Virus record (IMG/VR): IMGVR_UViG_3300005827_000047 | Location: 64,001-85,121 of that record | Direction: 5' to 3' (one strand) | Source of the DNA: a virus | DNA: 21,121 nucleotides | In this document: positions 12,637 to 18,464 of the stretch, piece after piece | Position numbering within the stretch: the first letter of the stretch is position 1 | How the letters are laid out: each line of letters starts with the position of its first letter | The notes under the pieces: model-generated | What the model was told of the DNA's origin: nothing | Databases searched by the model: none | Seen by the model: the letters and a program-made list of their open reading frames with translations, nothing else | Program-made: the position numbers and the translations under genes

Positions 12637-12924
12637 TTAGTTAAAAAATGAAATAAGAAACATAATGATTATAGCTGTAATAAAAAAAGTAATTCCCACT
12701 ATTACTCTATCTTTTTCATCTCTTACTAAAGGAATAGATTTTACTACATTACCATTTTCTATGATGAACATAGTATCCTTTGCAGTTAAAGTAACCAAAG
12801 TATCATAATCATGATGATCATTCAATCTAGATACTTCATTAGATACAGCCGGTTTATTATTTACAGAAGTAAATGTGCAACTGGATATCATTAATGCACT
12901 TAGTATTAATATTAGATTTTTCAT
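12637..12924 (-). CDS. Lipoprotein with C-terminal membrane anchor, u-spanin-like (95 aa)
   Basis: The N-terminus MKNLILILSALMISSC is a lipoprotein signal with the lipobox ISSC (Cys16). About 55 polar residues follow (NKPAVSNEVSRLNDHHDYDT and on), then a single strong membrane segment at the C-terminus (VGITFFITAIIIMFLISFF, about residues 76-94). A lipid-anchored N-terminus plus a C-terminal transmembrane segment is the arrangement of unimolecular spanins, which fuse the inner and outer membranes at lysis. This one is shorter than the best known example (phage T1 gp11, about 130 aa). The gene overlaps 12921-13043 by ATGA. A different membrane role cannot be excluded. Confidence 0.72.
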   Translation of the reverse strand: MKNLILILSALMISSCTFTSVNNKPAVSNEVSRLNDHHDYDTLVTLTAKDTMFIIENGNVVKSIPLVRDEKDRVIVGITFFITAIIIMFLISFFN

Positions 12925-13043
12925 GTTATTGGATATTTACCAAAATTATCTTTTAAAAGAGTTTTATTAACTCTTGGTTTTTCTGCTATCCTATACTTAG
13001 TTGGAGTAGGAGTAGCTAATCTTTTTAGTGTTGTTGTTTTCAT
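12921..13043 (-). CDS. Small basic protein (40 aa)
   Basis: A short frame, MKTTTLKRLATPTPTKYRIA and on to DNFGKYPIT, lies exactly between 13051-13233 and 12637-12924. Its TGA overlaps the next ATG as ATGA, and 7 nt separate its ATG from the gene upstream, a normal layout here. The peptide is very basic, with Lys, Thr and Pro. Function unknown; a small nucleic-acid-binding or host-interaction peptide is possible. Confidence 0.6.
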   Translation of the reverse strand: MKTTTLKRLATPTPTKYRIAEKPRVNKTLLKDNFGKYPIT

Positions 13044-13050
13044 TGGTTAT

Positions 13051-13233
13051 TTAGTGTTTAGATGCAAATCCTATAATAAATAGAAGTATAAAAGAAGAAA
13101 TAGTAATAAACTTCTCACCTACTTTCCAAGCATAAGGTTTAAATTCTCCTATAAAACATACTGCAATTAAATATGCTACTATACATAGTATAATAGATCT
13201 TATTAATGCTGCATAAAAGTCTTTCTTTTCCAT
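13051..13233 (-). CDS. Small membrane protein, two segments (60 aa)
   Basis: Two membrane segments are visible, about residues 8-27 (LIRSIILCIVAYLIAVCF) and about 40-57 (KFITISSFILLFIIGFAS), joined by a basic loop (KPYAWKVGEK). The C-terminus is short (KH). No family is recognised. It lies in a cluster of small membrane and lipoproteins (12637-14752) that might work on the cell envelope. Confidence 0.7.
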   Translation of the reverse strand: MEKKDFYAALIRSIILCIVAYLIAVCFIGEFKPYAWKVGEKFITISSFILLFIIGFASKH

Positions 13234-13245
13234 TAGTTTGTTTAT

Positions 13246-13662
13246 TTAATTATCATAGCAACCGATTTTTCTTTTTAGATCCCACTTAATACTATCTGCT
13301 TTATTTAAATAGTATTTGAAAGATTTTAGATTGCTGTTTTTATAGACTGATCTAAAATATCCTGCTGCCATAGATGCACTATCATAATACTCTTCTATTA
13401 TATCATTTGTGCAATTGCTGCATATTTCAGATAAATCTTTATCCTTACTTACAGCATAGTTAGAGTTATTCTTATGAATAGGATTAGAACAGTTACCTTT
13501 ATGAGTAATATTACTACCATATATGATATTAGATACAATATACTCACAGCTATCTATTTTAAGCTCTTGAAATCTTTCATTAATGGGTTTAGTCTTAACT
13601 TGACTTTCCTTACAGCTAATCAATAAAATAGCTATAAATAGTATAACAGTAAATGTTTTCAT
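13246..13662 (-). CDS. Lipoprotein (138 aa)
   Basis: The N-terminus MKTFTVILFIAILLISC is a lipoprotein signal with lipobox LISC (Cys17). The mature part is hydrophilic and holds several Cys: DSCEYIV, HKGNCSNPIH, EICSNCTND and a C-terminal IGCYDN. The GNCSNPIH and CSNC pair could bind metal or form disulfides outside the membrane. The frame extends nine codons upstream, but the ATG at 13662 overlaps the TGA of 13659-13835 (ATGA) and starts the signal peptide directly. Next to the N-anchored coiled-coil protein at 13835-14152 it could be an outer-membrane spanin subunit, but the Cys pattern is unusual for that. Confidence 0.75.
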   Translation of the reverse strand: MKTFTVILFIAILLISCKESQVKTKPINERFQELKIDSCEYIVSNIIYGSNITHKGNCSNPIHKNNSNYAVSKDKDLSEICSNCTNDIIEEYYDSASMAAGYFRSVYKNSNLKSFKYYLNKADSIKWDLKRKIGCYDN

Positions 13663-13835
13663 AATAGATATGTTAAAAGTATAATCCAATTTGTAATGTT
13701 TAGAATAATCCAGATAGTCAATAGTATATGCTTAATAGTTAAATCTAATTTAGGAGATTTACTAAAGTTAGCTTCTACTATGAATCTAAATAATAGAAAA
13801 GATGCAGGAATCCAGATTATAAAAAGTGCTTCCAT
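13659..13835 (-). CDS. Small membrane protein, two segments (58 aa)
   Basis: The frame reads MEALFIIWIPASFLLFRFIV, a first membrane segment, then a polar linker (EANFSKSPKLDLTIK), then a second segment (HILLTIWIILNITNWIILL). Its ATG overlaps the TAA of 13835-14152 as TAATG, and its TGA overlaps the start of the lipoprotein gene as ATGA, so the three are tightly coupled. The layout (two-segment protein between an N-anchored coiled coil and a lipoprotein) would suit a holin-like protein, which is inference. Confidence 0.68.
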   Translation of the reverse strand: MEALFIIWIPASFLLFRFIVEANFSKSPKLDLTIKHILLTIWIILNITNWIILLTYLL

Positions 13836-14152
13836 TATTCTTCATCTAATAGATGATAAGGAACTATTTTATACTCTTTATCTAAAGTAATAGAATCTAT
13901 ATCTATTGGAATATTATTCTCAAGATCTTTGATTCTTTCCTTTAGCTTAACCTCATTATTACTAAGGTTATAAATCTCTGCCATTAGGGATATGTTTGTT
14001 CTTTTTAGATTAAATATTTCCATTTTATTTAACCTTTCTATACTTTCCAAATTTTCACAATACTCTTCTAAGTCTTTTCTTCTCTCGTATTGTGCTATTA
14101 TTACTACTAATAGTGGAAGTATTACTCCTATTATTGCTAATGTTTCAATCAT
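13835..14152 (-). CDS. N-anchored coiled-coil protein, i-spanin-like (105 aa)
   Basis: One membrane segment lies at the N-terminus (ETLAIIGVILPLLVVIIAQ, about residues 3-21), followed by basic residues (YERRKDLEE) and a long helix with heptad-like spacing to about residue 80 (LNKMEIFNLKRTNISLMAEI, LKERIKDLENN). The C-terminus is acidic (YHLLDEE). A single N-terminal anchor plus periplasmic coiled coil is the shape of Rz-type inner-membrane spanins, and a lipoprotein gene lies two genes downstream. The order of charges around the segment (basic after it) would instead favour a cytoplasmic coil, so the orientation is uncertain. Confidence 0.72.
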   Translation of the reverse strand: MIETLAIIGVILPLLVVIIAQYERRKDLEEYCENLESIERLNKMEIFNLKRTNISLMAEIYNLSNNEVKLKERIKDLENNIPIDIDSITLDKEYKIVPYHLLDEE

Positions 14153-14163
14153 TTTTATTAAGG

Positions 14164-14418
14164 TTATTTTTTAGTTAGGTAGTTGTTATATGCTTGTAAA
14201 GCTTCGTACAGAGAGTTAAAAGATTTAATACCATTATTTAAATAATGTTTCCAGTTTCCGTCTCCTGATAATAGTAATCCAGTTTCTTCATTTTCTACAA
14301 ACCATTGAGAAGAAGATATTCCTTCCCAAATATGAATTTTTGTGTTTGGGATAAAATAAGCAACATTGTTACTTAGACCACTCATAGCTTTTTCTATCAA
14401 TTGTTCTTCAGTTATCAT
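14164..14418 (-). CDS. Hypothetical protein (84 aa)
   Basis: Not recognised. A soluble protein with an N-terminal helix (MITEEQLIEKAMSGL), a central beta stretch (IHIWEGISSSQWFVENEETG), and a C-terminal helix (SLYEALQAYNNYLTKK). The layout helix, three-strand sheet, helix, with conserved-looking Trp residues, fits a small phage protein of the 'EALxAY' kind, but I cannot name a family. It lies between two membrane-protein genes with gaps of about 10 nt. Confidence 0.72.
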   Translation of the reverse strand: MITEEQLIEKAMSGLSNNVAYFIPNTKIHIWEGISSSQWFVENEETGLLLSGDGNWKHYLNNGIKSFNSLYEALQAYNNYLTKK

Positions 14419-14428
14419 ACTGGTATAC

Positions 14429-14752
14429 TTAAGATATTCTTTTATAACTAATGGCTACATATTCACCATCTTTCATTACTCTTCTTAGAGTAAACTTAGT
14501 TCCGGTTCTCTTTTGAAATCCTCTGATAGCAGAGTTTAGATTCTGATACTTCTTTAAGTATTCAGGTGTTTGAATAATGGAAGGAGGAAACTCAATTGTA
14601 TGCTCATCTCCTACTTGAAATAAGTGTAAATCATATTTACTCTTAGTCTTTTTAGTTGCTTTACTGGCTTTATTTAGATAATAAAGTACAGTTAATACGA
14701 TAAAACATAGTATTGTAAATAAAGCAATACCAATAATTAGATTGTTTGACAT
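14429..14752 (-). CDS. Single-pass membrane protein (107 aa)
   Basis: An N-terminal membrane segment (LIIGIALFTILCFIVLTVLY, about residues 5-24) is followed by a strongly basic stretch (NKASKATKKTKSKY), which by the positive-inside rule puts the remaining 70 residues in the cytoplasm. The soluble part is mixed alpha/beta (HTIEFPPSII; NLNSAIRGFQKRTGTKFTLR). No family recognised. It is the first gene downstream of the terminator at 14778-14815. Confidence 0.72.
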   Translation of the reverse strand: MSNNLIIGIALFTILCFIVLTVLYYLNKASKATKKTKSKYDLHLFQVGDEHTIEFPPSIIQTPEYLKKYQNLNSAIRGFQKRTGTKFTLRRVMKDGEYVAISYKRIS

Positions 14753-14777
14753 ATATAAAGTTTTTAGGTTGGTTTAA

Positions 14778-14815
14778 AATAAAAACCTTACTAGCATCTC
14801 CCGACGTAGTAAGGT
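14778..14815 (-). terminator. Intrinsic terminator
   Basis: Minus-strand ACCTTACTA (14815-14807) pairs with TAGTAAGGT (14793-14785), 9 bp, with a 13-nt loop, followed by TTTTATTTT. It is the second of two terminators after the tRNA gene. Confidence 0.8.
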
Positions 14816-14820
14816 AAATA

Positions 14821-14844
14821 TAAAAAAGAGCAAGAGCACTTGCT
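14821..14844 (-). terminator. Terminator directly after the tRNA
   Basis: Minus-strand AGCAAG (14844-14839) pairs with CTTGCT (14834-14829) around TGCT, followed by CTTTTTTA. It starts one base after the tRNA acceptor region and probably ends the tRNA transcript. Confidence 0.72.
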
Positions 14845-14845
14845 G

Positions 14846-14917
14846 TGGGTATATCAGGATTCCAACCTGAGCTAAAACTTTAGAAGAGTTTTGTGCTATG
14901 CACTACACTATATACCC
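14846..14917 (-). tRNA. tRNA-Arg (anticodon UCU)
   Basis: A 72-nt cloverleaf on the minus strand. The acceptor stem GGGTATA pairs with TATACCC (7 bp) and the discriminator is A. The D-stem is GTGT/GCAC with one U-G pair. The anticodon stem AAACT/AGTTT closes the loop CTTCTAA, so the anticodon is UCU, which reads AGA/AGG. The T-stem TCAGG/CCTGA closes the loop TTGGAAT. CCA is not encoded. AGA is the favoured Arg codon in these AT-rich genes, so the tRNA likely supports phage codon use. It is flanked by hairpins on both sides (14821-14844 and 14922-14946), which may set the ends for processing. Confidence 0.9.
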
Positions 14918-14921
14918 AAAT

Positions 14922-14986
14922 AAGTAGTGTGGTATGTCCACTACTTTTAACCAGATGAATTTTAATTACCTTCCATACCTAAAGGT
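14922..14986 (-). ncRNA. Pair of kissing hairpins just upstream of the tRNA
   Basis: On the minus strand, hairpin 1 is ACCTT/AAGGT (14986-14968) with loop TAGGTATGG. Hairpin 2 is AAGTAGTG/CACTACTT (14946-14922), 8 bp, with loop GACATACCA. GGTATG of loop 1 is the exact complement of CATACC in loop 2. Hairpin 2 ends four bases before the tRNA 5' end. It could be a terminator (weak T run), an RNase P leader element or a processing guard. Confidence 0.65.
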
Positions 14987-14990
14987 TATA

Positions 14991-15434
14991 TTATTTACCA
15001 TAGTACATTCTTATGTAAGTTTCAATACCTTTAATACTCATAAACTTATTATAAGCATCTGTATTTTTTAGGTAAAATGGACTATTAGTATGTTCTATAT
15101 TAGTCCATTCTCTAATATTATTTATTTCAATGTAAGGGCAAAAAAGTTTTGTCCCTTTATTAGAAGTAACAGGTAACTCTCCTCCATTTACTTCCTTAGC
15201 ACAAAGTAATAAAACTGTTAGTGCATGAACTCTCCTTGTTATTTCAATATCCAAAGAATCATATTTAGACCTAAGTCCATATTCTACAATATAATCTGCA
15301 CAAATATTATCTACACTTAGTTCTTTATCTTCTTCTTTCTTCTCTTCTTCAAATCCTAAAAGAACATTATACATTCCTAGAAGTAAGTTTCTTTTAGGAT
15401 CATTTAGTTTGGTTAGGTCAATTGTATTTTCCAT
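14991..15434 (-). CDS. Hypothetical protein (147 aa)
   Basis: Not recognised. The ATG at 15434 (MENTIDLTKLNDPKRNLL) is chosen over an upstream one at 15470, which would add twelve residues and cut into the gap after 15457-15663. The N-terminal half is helical and acidic (EEEKKEEDKELSVDN). The middle has RRVHALTVLLLCAKEVNGGE. The C-terminus (KGIETYIRMYYGK) is basic. It appears soluble. Two hairpins with complementary loops follow the stop codon directly, so it is the last gene before the tRNA. Confidence 0.75.
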   Translation of the reverse strand: MENTIDLTKLNDPKRNLLLGMYNVLLGFEEEKKEEDKELSVDNICADYIVEYGLRSKYDSLDIEITRRVHALTVLLLCAKEVNGGELPVTSNKGTKLFCPYIEINNIREWTNIEHTNSPFYLKNTDAYNKFMSIKGIETYIRMYYGK

Positions 15435-15456
15435 AATATTGTTGTTTAAGTTTAGT

Positions 15457-15663
15457 TTACCAATTATCATTATTAGCAGACAGCGTAATAATAGTTACAA
15501 AAAACATTATTATACTGATTATAGAGCAAGCTATTAATAAAGCTTGCTTAGATCCTTCATTCCAATTAGGCAGTATAAAAGTCCAATTGAATAATGATAT
15601 TACTAGATAAACTGATGCTATTAGTATAAAGAATACTAATAGTCCTTTTAATACTATTTTCAT
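15457..15663 (-). CDS. Small membrane protein, two segments (68 aa)
   Basis: Two membrane segments are visible, about residues 5-26 (LKGLLVFFILIASVYLVISL) and about 42-61 (ALLIACSIISIIMFFVTII), joined by a short loop with two Trp (FNWTFILPNWNEGSKQ). No family recognised. It lies 10 nt downstream of 15674-16042. Confidence 0.72.
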   Translation of the reverse strand: MKIVLKGLLVFFILIASVYLVISLFNWTFILPNWNEGSKQALLIACSIISIIMFFVTIITLSANNDNW

Positions 15664-15673
15664 GTTAGTTTGT

Positions 15674-16042
15674 TTAGTTTTCAGTTTCTATTTCTTTTAC
15701 ACTACCATCTAAGTAAAATATTCTACCGTCAGGTTTAGTCCAGCTAATATAATTATTAGCAAGATATTGAGCAGCTTCTTCTATTGTATTAAAGGTTACT
15801 TTACTTGAAAACTTAAAAGGAAAAGTATACTCAATACAGTAAGTATCCCATCTATCACCACAACATGGACAATCTATACCAGCTTCCACTCCTCCCCAAT
15901 AACATCCTAATTCTTCTGCTTTATCAATTGCTTCACCTAAAGATTCAGCTTCTATAAATAACCTGTGGCATAGACTTTCATTTTCTACAAAGGATCCTCC
16001 ACTGTTATTTTGAGTAAACCCATAAAATTTAGTATTTCCCAT
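15674..16042 (-). CDS. Conserved phage protein with CPCCGDRW motif (122 aa)
   Basis: The protein begins MGNTKFYGFTQNNSGGSF, continues HRLFIEAESLGEAIDKAEEL (about residues 27-46), and has GVEAGIDCPCCGDRW at about residues 51-65. I recall the combination 'YxFxQNNSGGSF ... IEA.S..EA...AE.LG.Y..GV..G.DC.CCGDRW' as a widespread phage protein family of unknown function. The CxCC motif may bind zinc. The C-terminal part (TIEEAAQYLANNYISW) is helical and ends acidic. I am confident it is a real, conserved phage gene but not of its role. Confidence 0.82.
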   Translation of the reverse strand: MGNTKFYGFTQNNSGGSFVENESLCHRLFIEAESLGEAIDKAEELGCYWGGVEAGIDCPCCGDRWDTYCIEYTFPFKFSSKVTFNTIEEAAQYLANNYISWTKPDGRIFYLDGSVKEIETEN

Positions 16043-16080
16043 TTTTTAGTTTTTTGTTTAAGGTTAAAAGTAATAATAAG

Positions 16081-16518
16081 TTAAATATCTCCAAATACCT
16101 TCATGCACATATACTTAGTTTTTATTATAGTATAGATGTTAAGTAATCCAAATGCAGATAATGCAGTAGATTGCCAAAATGCAGTAAAGATACTTGTTGT
16201 GTTTTCTCCATTAAATGCAGGCCAAGTAAAAGGATCTCCAAAGAGATAACCTATATACATAAATATGAATATGGGTAATGCTAGTACTGTAGACACTCTA
16301 AACATGTGGTAGAATACCATGCACATCATAGGAAATATTAGAAAGCAAAGTGTACCCATTACTACTGTACCTATAGTAAGAATAATAGCAGCTCCTATAT
16401 GTTTTTGTTCTTCATAAATAGACATAAAAGCTGTTACTATACCTAGTATAAAGGGAACAAATGTGTTAACTGTTTCATAAAAGCCTATAGCTTTACTAAT
16501 CAAATTTTTTAATTTCAT
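16081..16518 (-). CDS. Multi-pass membrane protein (145 aa)
   Basis: About four membrane segments are visible: residues 19-38 (NTFVPFILGIVTAFMSI), 41-60 (IGAAIILTIGTVVMGTLCFL), 62-91 (containing MMCMVFYHMF and VLALPIFIFMYIGYL) and 110-132 (FTAFWQSTALSAFGLLNIYT). It is Met-rich and ends in a short basic tail with two Cys/Met. No family is recognised. It is the first gene after the terminator of the large structured RNA (16543-16597), with only about 25 nt between that terminator and its ATG. Confidence 0.75.
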   Translation of the reverse strand: MKLKNLISKAIGFYETVNTFVPFILGIVTAFMSIYEEQKHIGAAIILTIGTVVMGTLCFLIFPMMCMVFYHMFRVSTVLALPIFIFMYIGYLFGDPFTWPAFNGENTTSIFTAFWQSTALSAFGLLNIYTIIKTKYMCMKVFGDI

Positions 16519-16542
16519 AATAGTGTTGTTAAATTAGTAATC

Positions 16543-16597
16543 AATAATAAAAAACAAGCAGCCTTAGTTAATTACTCTAAGTTTGTATTTACTTGTT
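16543..16597 (-). terminator. Terminator at the 3' end of the large structured RNA
   Basis: Minus-strand AACAAG (16597-16592) pairs with CTTGTT (16558-16553), enclosing a second stem CTTAG/CTAAG, followed by TTTTATTATT. It separates the gene-free region from 16081-16518. Confidence 0.65.
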
Positions 16598-17420
16598 AGT
16601 GATTTAATTTTACGGTAGCCAGTTTACTCTGGTTCTAGGTTTTTCTTTAGTTTCTCTATAGTATTCCAACTATTGTACACTAATTGGTATAGATTAGATA
16701 ACTACAATACGCGTAGCTGCAAAGACTTTTAAAATACTTATAAAAGCATTATAGCCTATCTCTGCTTTAGGCTAATATCTTAATAAAAAACTAACTACTT
16801 CAAAGTTTACTCTTGGAATTTTCCAATAGGCTGTATCAGCATTTACTTTGTCCAATATTTAACATGAACTTAAGGTAGTTCTCCATTAGTTAAACATCTT
16901 CGTTTCCCAGCTTTGAGGGTAAAGTAGTTAGTTAAATCGATGTAAAGCAGACTAACTTTAAAAAGTTAATCTCTTCATAATAAAAAAACATTAAACTCGA
17001 TAGGGTTAGACTAAGTTCCAATATTACATGGACACCCCTATTTTCTGTTATTTTAATGTTCAAATAAATCCCTCTGCGCTTAATTGTAATATTAAGGACT
17101 TGCACCTTAAATATTCTACTTGTTACTCCTTAGCATAATTTTTTATGTAGGAGGTATATTACAATTATCTATCCTTGGGAAATAGAAATGGGCATTAATT
17201 TATTTAAAGAAAAGCCTGCAAGTATCCCTACTTAAACAGGCTCATTTTAATTTACAAAAACGCTTAACAAGCATCTTTAGACTATAGTTATAGTCAATAT
17301 CTTATAAATCCAGGTGTTTTTAAAGCTTTACCTGGGAGCTTTTGCTAGTCGACAACTTTAAAAGTAATCCAAAACAAGCTTAGCTTGATTAATCAAACGG
17401 ATACTCTTAATTGTATTTAT
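16548..17420 (-). ncRNA. Candidate large structured non-coding RNA (about 870 nt)
   Basis: No frame of useful length occurs here on either strand, in a genome that otherwise leaves almost no gaps. The minus strand shows many stems. In order: GGATTACT against AGTATCC around CAAGC/GCTTG (17405-17363); CCAGGT/ACCTGG (17335-17310); GACTAT/ATAGTC near 17290; AGCCTG/CAGGCT enclosing AAGT-AGGGAT-ACTT (17242-17213); a 12-bp stem TAATTGTAATAT/ATATTACAATTA (17167-17156 with 17092-17081); AACATTAAA/TTTAATGTT with ATAGGG/CCCTAT inside (17060-16987); TAACTTT/AAAGTTA near 16960; TAGCCTA/TAGGCTA (16774-16752); CCAATTA/TAGTTGG near 16680. It ends in a terminator. The size, phage setting and a nearby tRNA recall the GOLLD and ROOL classes, but I cannot show sequence homology. 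The 5' end is not defined. Confidence 0.65.
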
Positions 17421-17436
17421 TTATCAAGAAGTAAGA

Positions 17437-17649
17437 TTACCTTCTAGCTTTAGCTGATTTCTTAGCTTCTTTAAGCTGAAGTTTCTCTTCCGGAGATTTC
17501 CTAAACTCTTCTCTATTTATATCTAGATAAGGAGGATGGATTTTATCTTTAATCAAGCTAAGTTGATTATTGATGTTAATAGCATTAGGAGCTAATGCTA
17601 TTTGTCTTTTTTGAGGACTATTATAGTCCATTATTACTACTTTTATCAT
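17437..17649 (-). CDS. Small basic protein (70 aa)
   Basis: Not recognised. It begins MIKVVIMDYNSPQKRQIALA, has a Pro-rich turn (KIHPPYLDINREEF) and ends in a very basic helix (KLQLKEAKKSAKARR). The tail suggests nucleic-acid binding. The stop codon lies about 17-30 nt before the first stems of the large structured RNA, so both could be on one transcript, or the protein could bind that RNA; neither is shown. Confidence 0.68.
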   Translation of the reverse strand: MIKVVIMDYNSPQKRQIALAPNAININNQLSLIKDKIHPPYLDINREEFRKSPEEKLQLKEAKKSAKARR

Positions 17650-17665
17650 ATTGTATTGGTTTTTG

Positions 17666-17908
17666 TTAGTTGTTAAAGTAATAGAATAGTCCCCAAGATA
17701 TAGAAGCTAGTAGGATTTTTAATATAATTTTATATTGACTTGATTTTAAATAAATTAAGTCAAAAGGGTGTGAATTAAACTTCTTATCAACTCCTTCTAG
17801 GTCATTTTTAAATTCGTAAATGCAGTATAATAACTTATCTATTAAGACTACTATAATATATGTAGTAAAAAATACAATGGATACCACTAATATTGTTTTT
17901 AGTATCAT
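17666..17908 (-). CDS. Membrane protein with two segments (80 aa)
   Basis: Two membrane segments are visible, about residues 3-25 (LKTILVVSIVFFTTYIIVVL) and about 60-77 (KIILKILLASISWGLFYYF). The central part is charged (FKNDLEGVDKKFNSHPFDL). No family recognised. The 90-nt gap 17909-17998 after the next gene upstream shows no further gene or clear hairpin. Confidence 0.7.
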   Translation of the reverse strand: MILKTILVVSIVFFTTYIIVVLIDKLLYCIYEFKNDLEGVDKKFNSHPFDLIYLKSSQYKIILKILLASISWGLFYYFNN

Positions 17909-17998
17909 AAAGATTGTTGTTAAGTTGTTAAAATGTGTTTGAAAAGTGAGGTTAAAAGTAAGTTGAAGTTGTGATAAGAAGTTAATAAAGTGGTATTA

Positions 17999-18178
17999 CT
18001 AGTTAGATAAGATTCTTAAAAAAGAGTAGATACCAGAAAGTAGTGAGATGATAATACCATTATAACTAACAGTATTAGAAACTTCTAATCCTATCAAACT
18101 ATAAATCAACATACTAAGTAGATATGTTCCTAAAGAAACTATCATAAATGCTATTAATGCAGTTTTAAGTTTTTTCAT
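17999..18178 (-). CDS. Small membrane protein (59 aa)
   Basis: The frame reads MKKLKTALIAFMIVSLGTYL, continues into a hydrophobic stretch (LSMLIYSLIGLEV), and has a second segment (GIIISLLSGIYSFLRIL). It is the first leftward gene next to the putative origin region. Its ATG lies 29 nt from the inverted repeat 18207-18228, which may control it. No family recognised; a signal peptide followed by one segment is the alternative reading. Confidence 0.65.
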   Translation of the reverse strand: MKKLKTALIAFMIVSLGTYLLSMLIYSLIGLEVSNTVSYNGIIISLLSGIYSFLRILSN

Positions 18179-18206
18179 ATTATTGTTTTAAGTTAACATC
18201 AAAAGA

Positions 18207-18228
18207 GTTTATACTATTCTGTATAAAC
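18207..18228. promoter_or_regulatory. Inverted-repeat operator between the leftward block and RepL
   Basis: GTTTATAC, six bases, then GTATAAAC form a perfect inverted repeat. The half-site GTATAAA is the same as in the operator at the RepL start (18463-18479). It lies just upstream of the leftward gene 17999-18178, so one protein could bind both sites and set both directions of transcription. Confidence 0.62.
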
Positions 18229-18320
18229 TTAATTTCAATCTTACTCCTCTAACCTCAATTACCCACCCAAAATAGCTCTTGAAATAGGAATAAGATTAGA
18301 TTAAGATAGATAGACTCAAT

Positions 18321-18404
18321 GATATCAAGGGTTTGAGACCTATTTTTTTGATATATATATAATCCCCCTTGATATATATGTAACCCGCCTTGATATATAT
18401 CAAG
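18321..18404. repeat. Iterons: three 21-bp spaced repeats plus an inverted half-site (putative origin)
   Basis: TTGATATATAT starts at 18348, 18369 and 18390, exactly 21 bp apart, so all copies face the same side of the helix. Units 1 and 2 end in a C-rich stretch (ATCCCCC and ACCCGCC). Unit 3 ends as a palindrome, CTTGATATATATCAAG (18389-18404). A reversed copy of the CCTTGATATC type lies at 18321-18330. Iterons next to a RepL gene suggest a replication origin or an autoregulatory site. The rest of 18229-18347 is AT-rich with no gene. Confidence 0.75.
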
Positions 18405-18433
18405 AAAATTTACATTAGTTTAGACAGAAAAAA

Positions 18434-18464
18434 TTTCAAGTACGGATTTTCTATTGTATGTTTG
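18434..18464 (+). promoter_or_regulatory. Bacteroidota-type promoter for the RepL gene
   Basis: TATGTTTG (18457-18464) matches the TAnnTTTG -7 element. TTTC (18434-18437), close to the TTTG -33 element, lies 19 nt upstream of it, the normal spacing. Transcription would start about 18469-18471, leaving only 8-10 nt before the ATG at 18479. Confidence 0.72.

Noticed and set aside
13696-14174. Plus-strand frames at 13696-13890 and 13992-14174
   Set aside because: They lie opposite tightly coupled minus-strand genes (TAATG and ATGA overlaps) and have no promoter or recognisable product.
16548-17420. tmRNA, RNase P RNA, group I or group II intron in the gene-free region
   Set aside because: I found no tRNA-like ends with a tag frame, no RNase P conserved blocks, no Q/R/S elements and no domain V hairpin.
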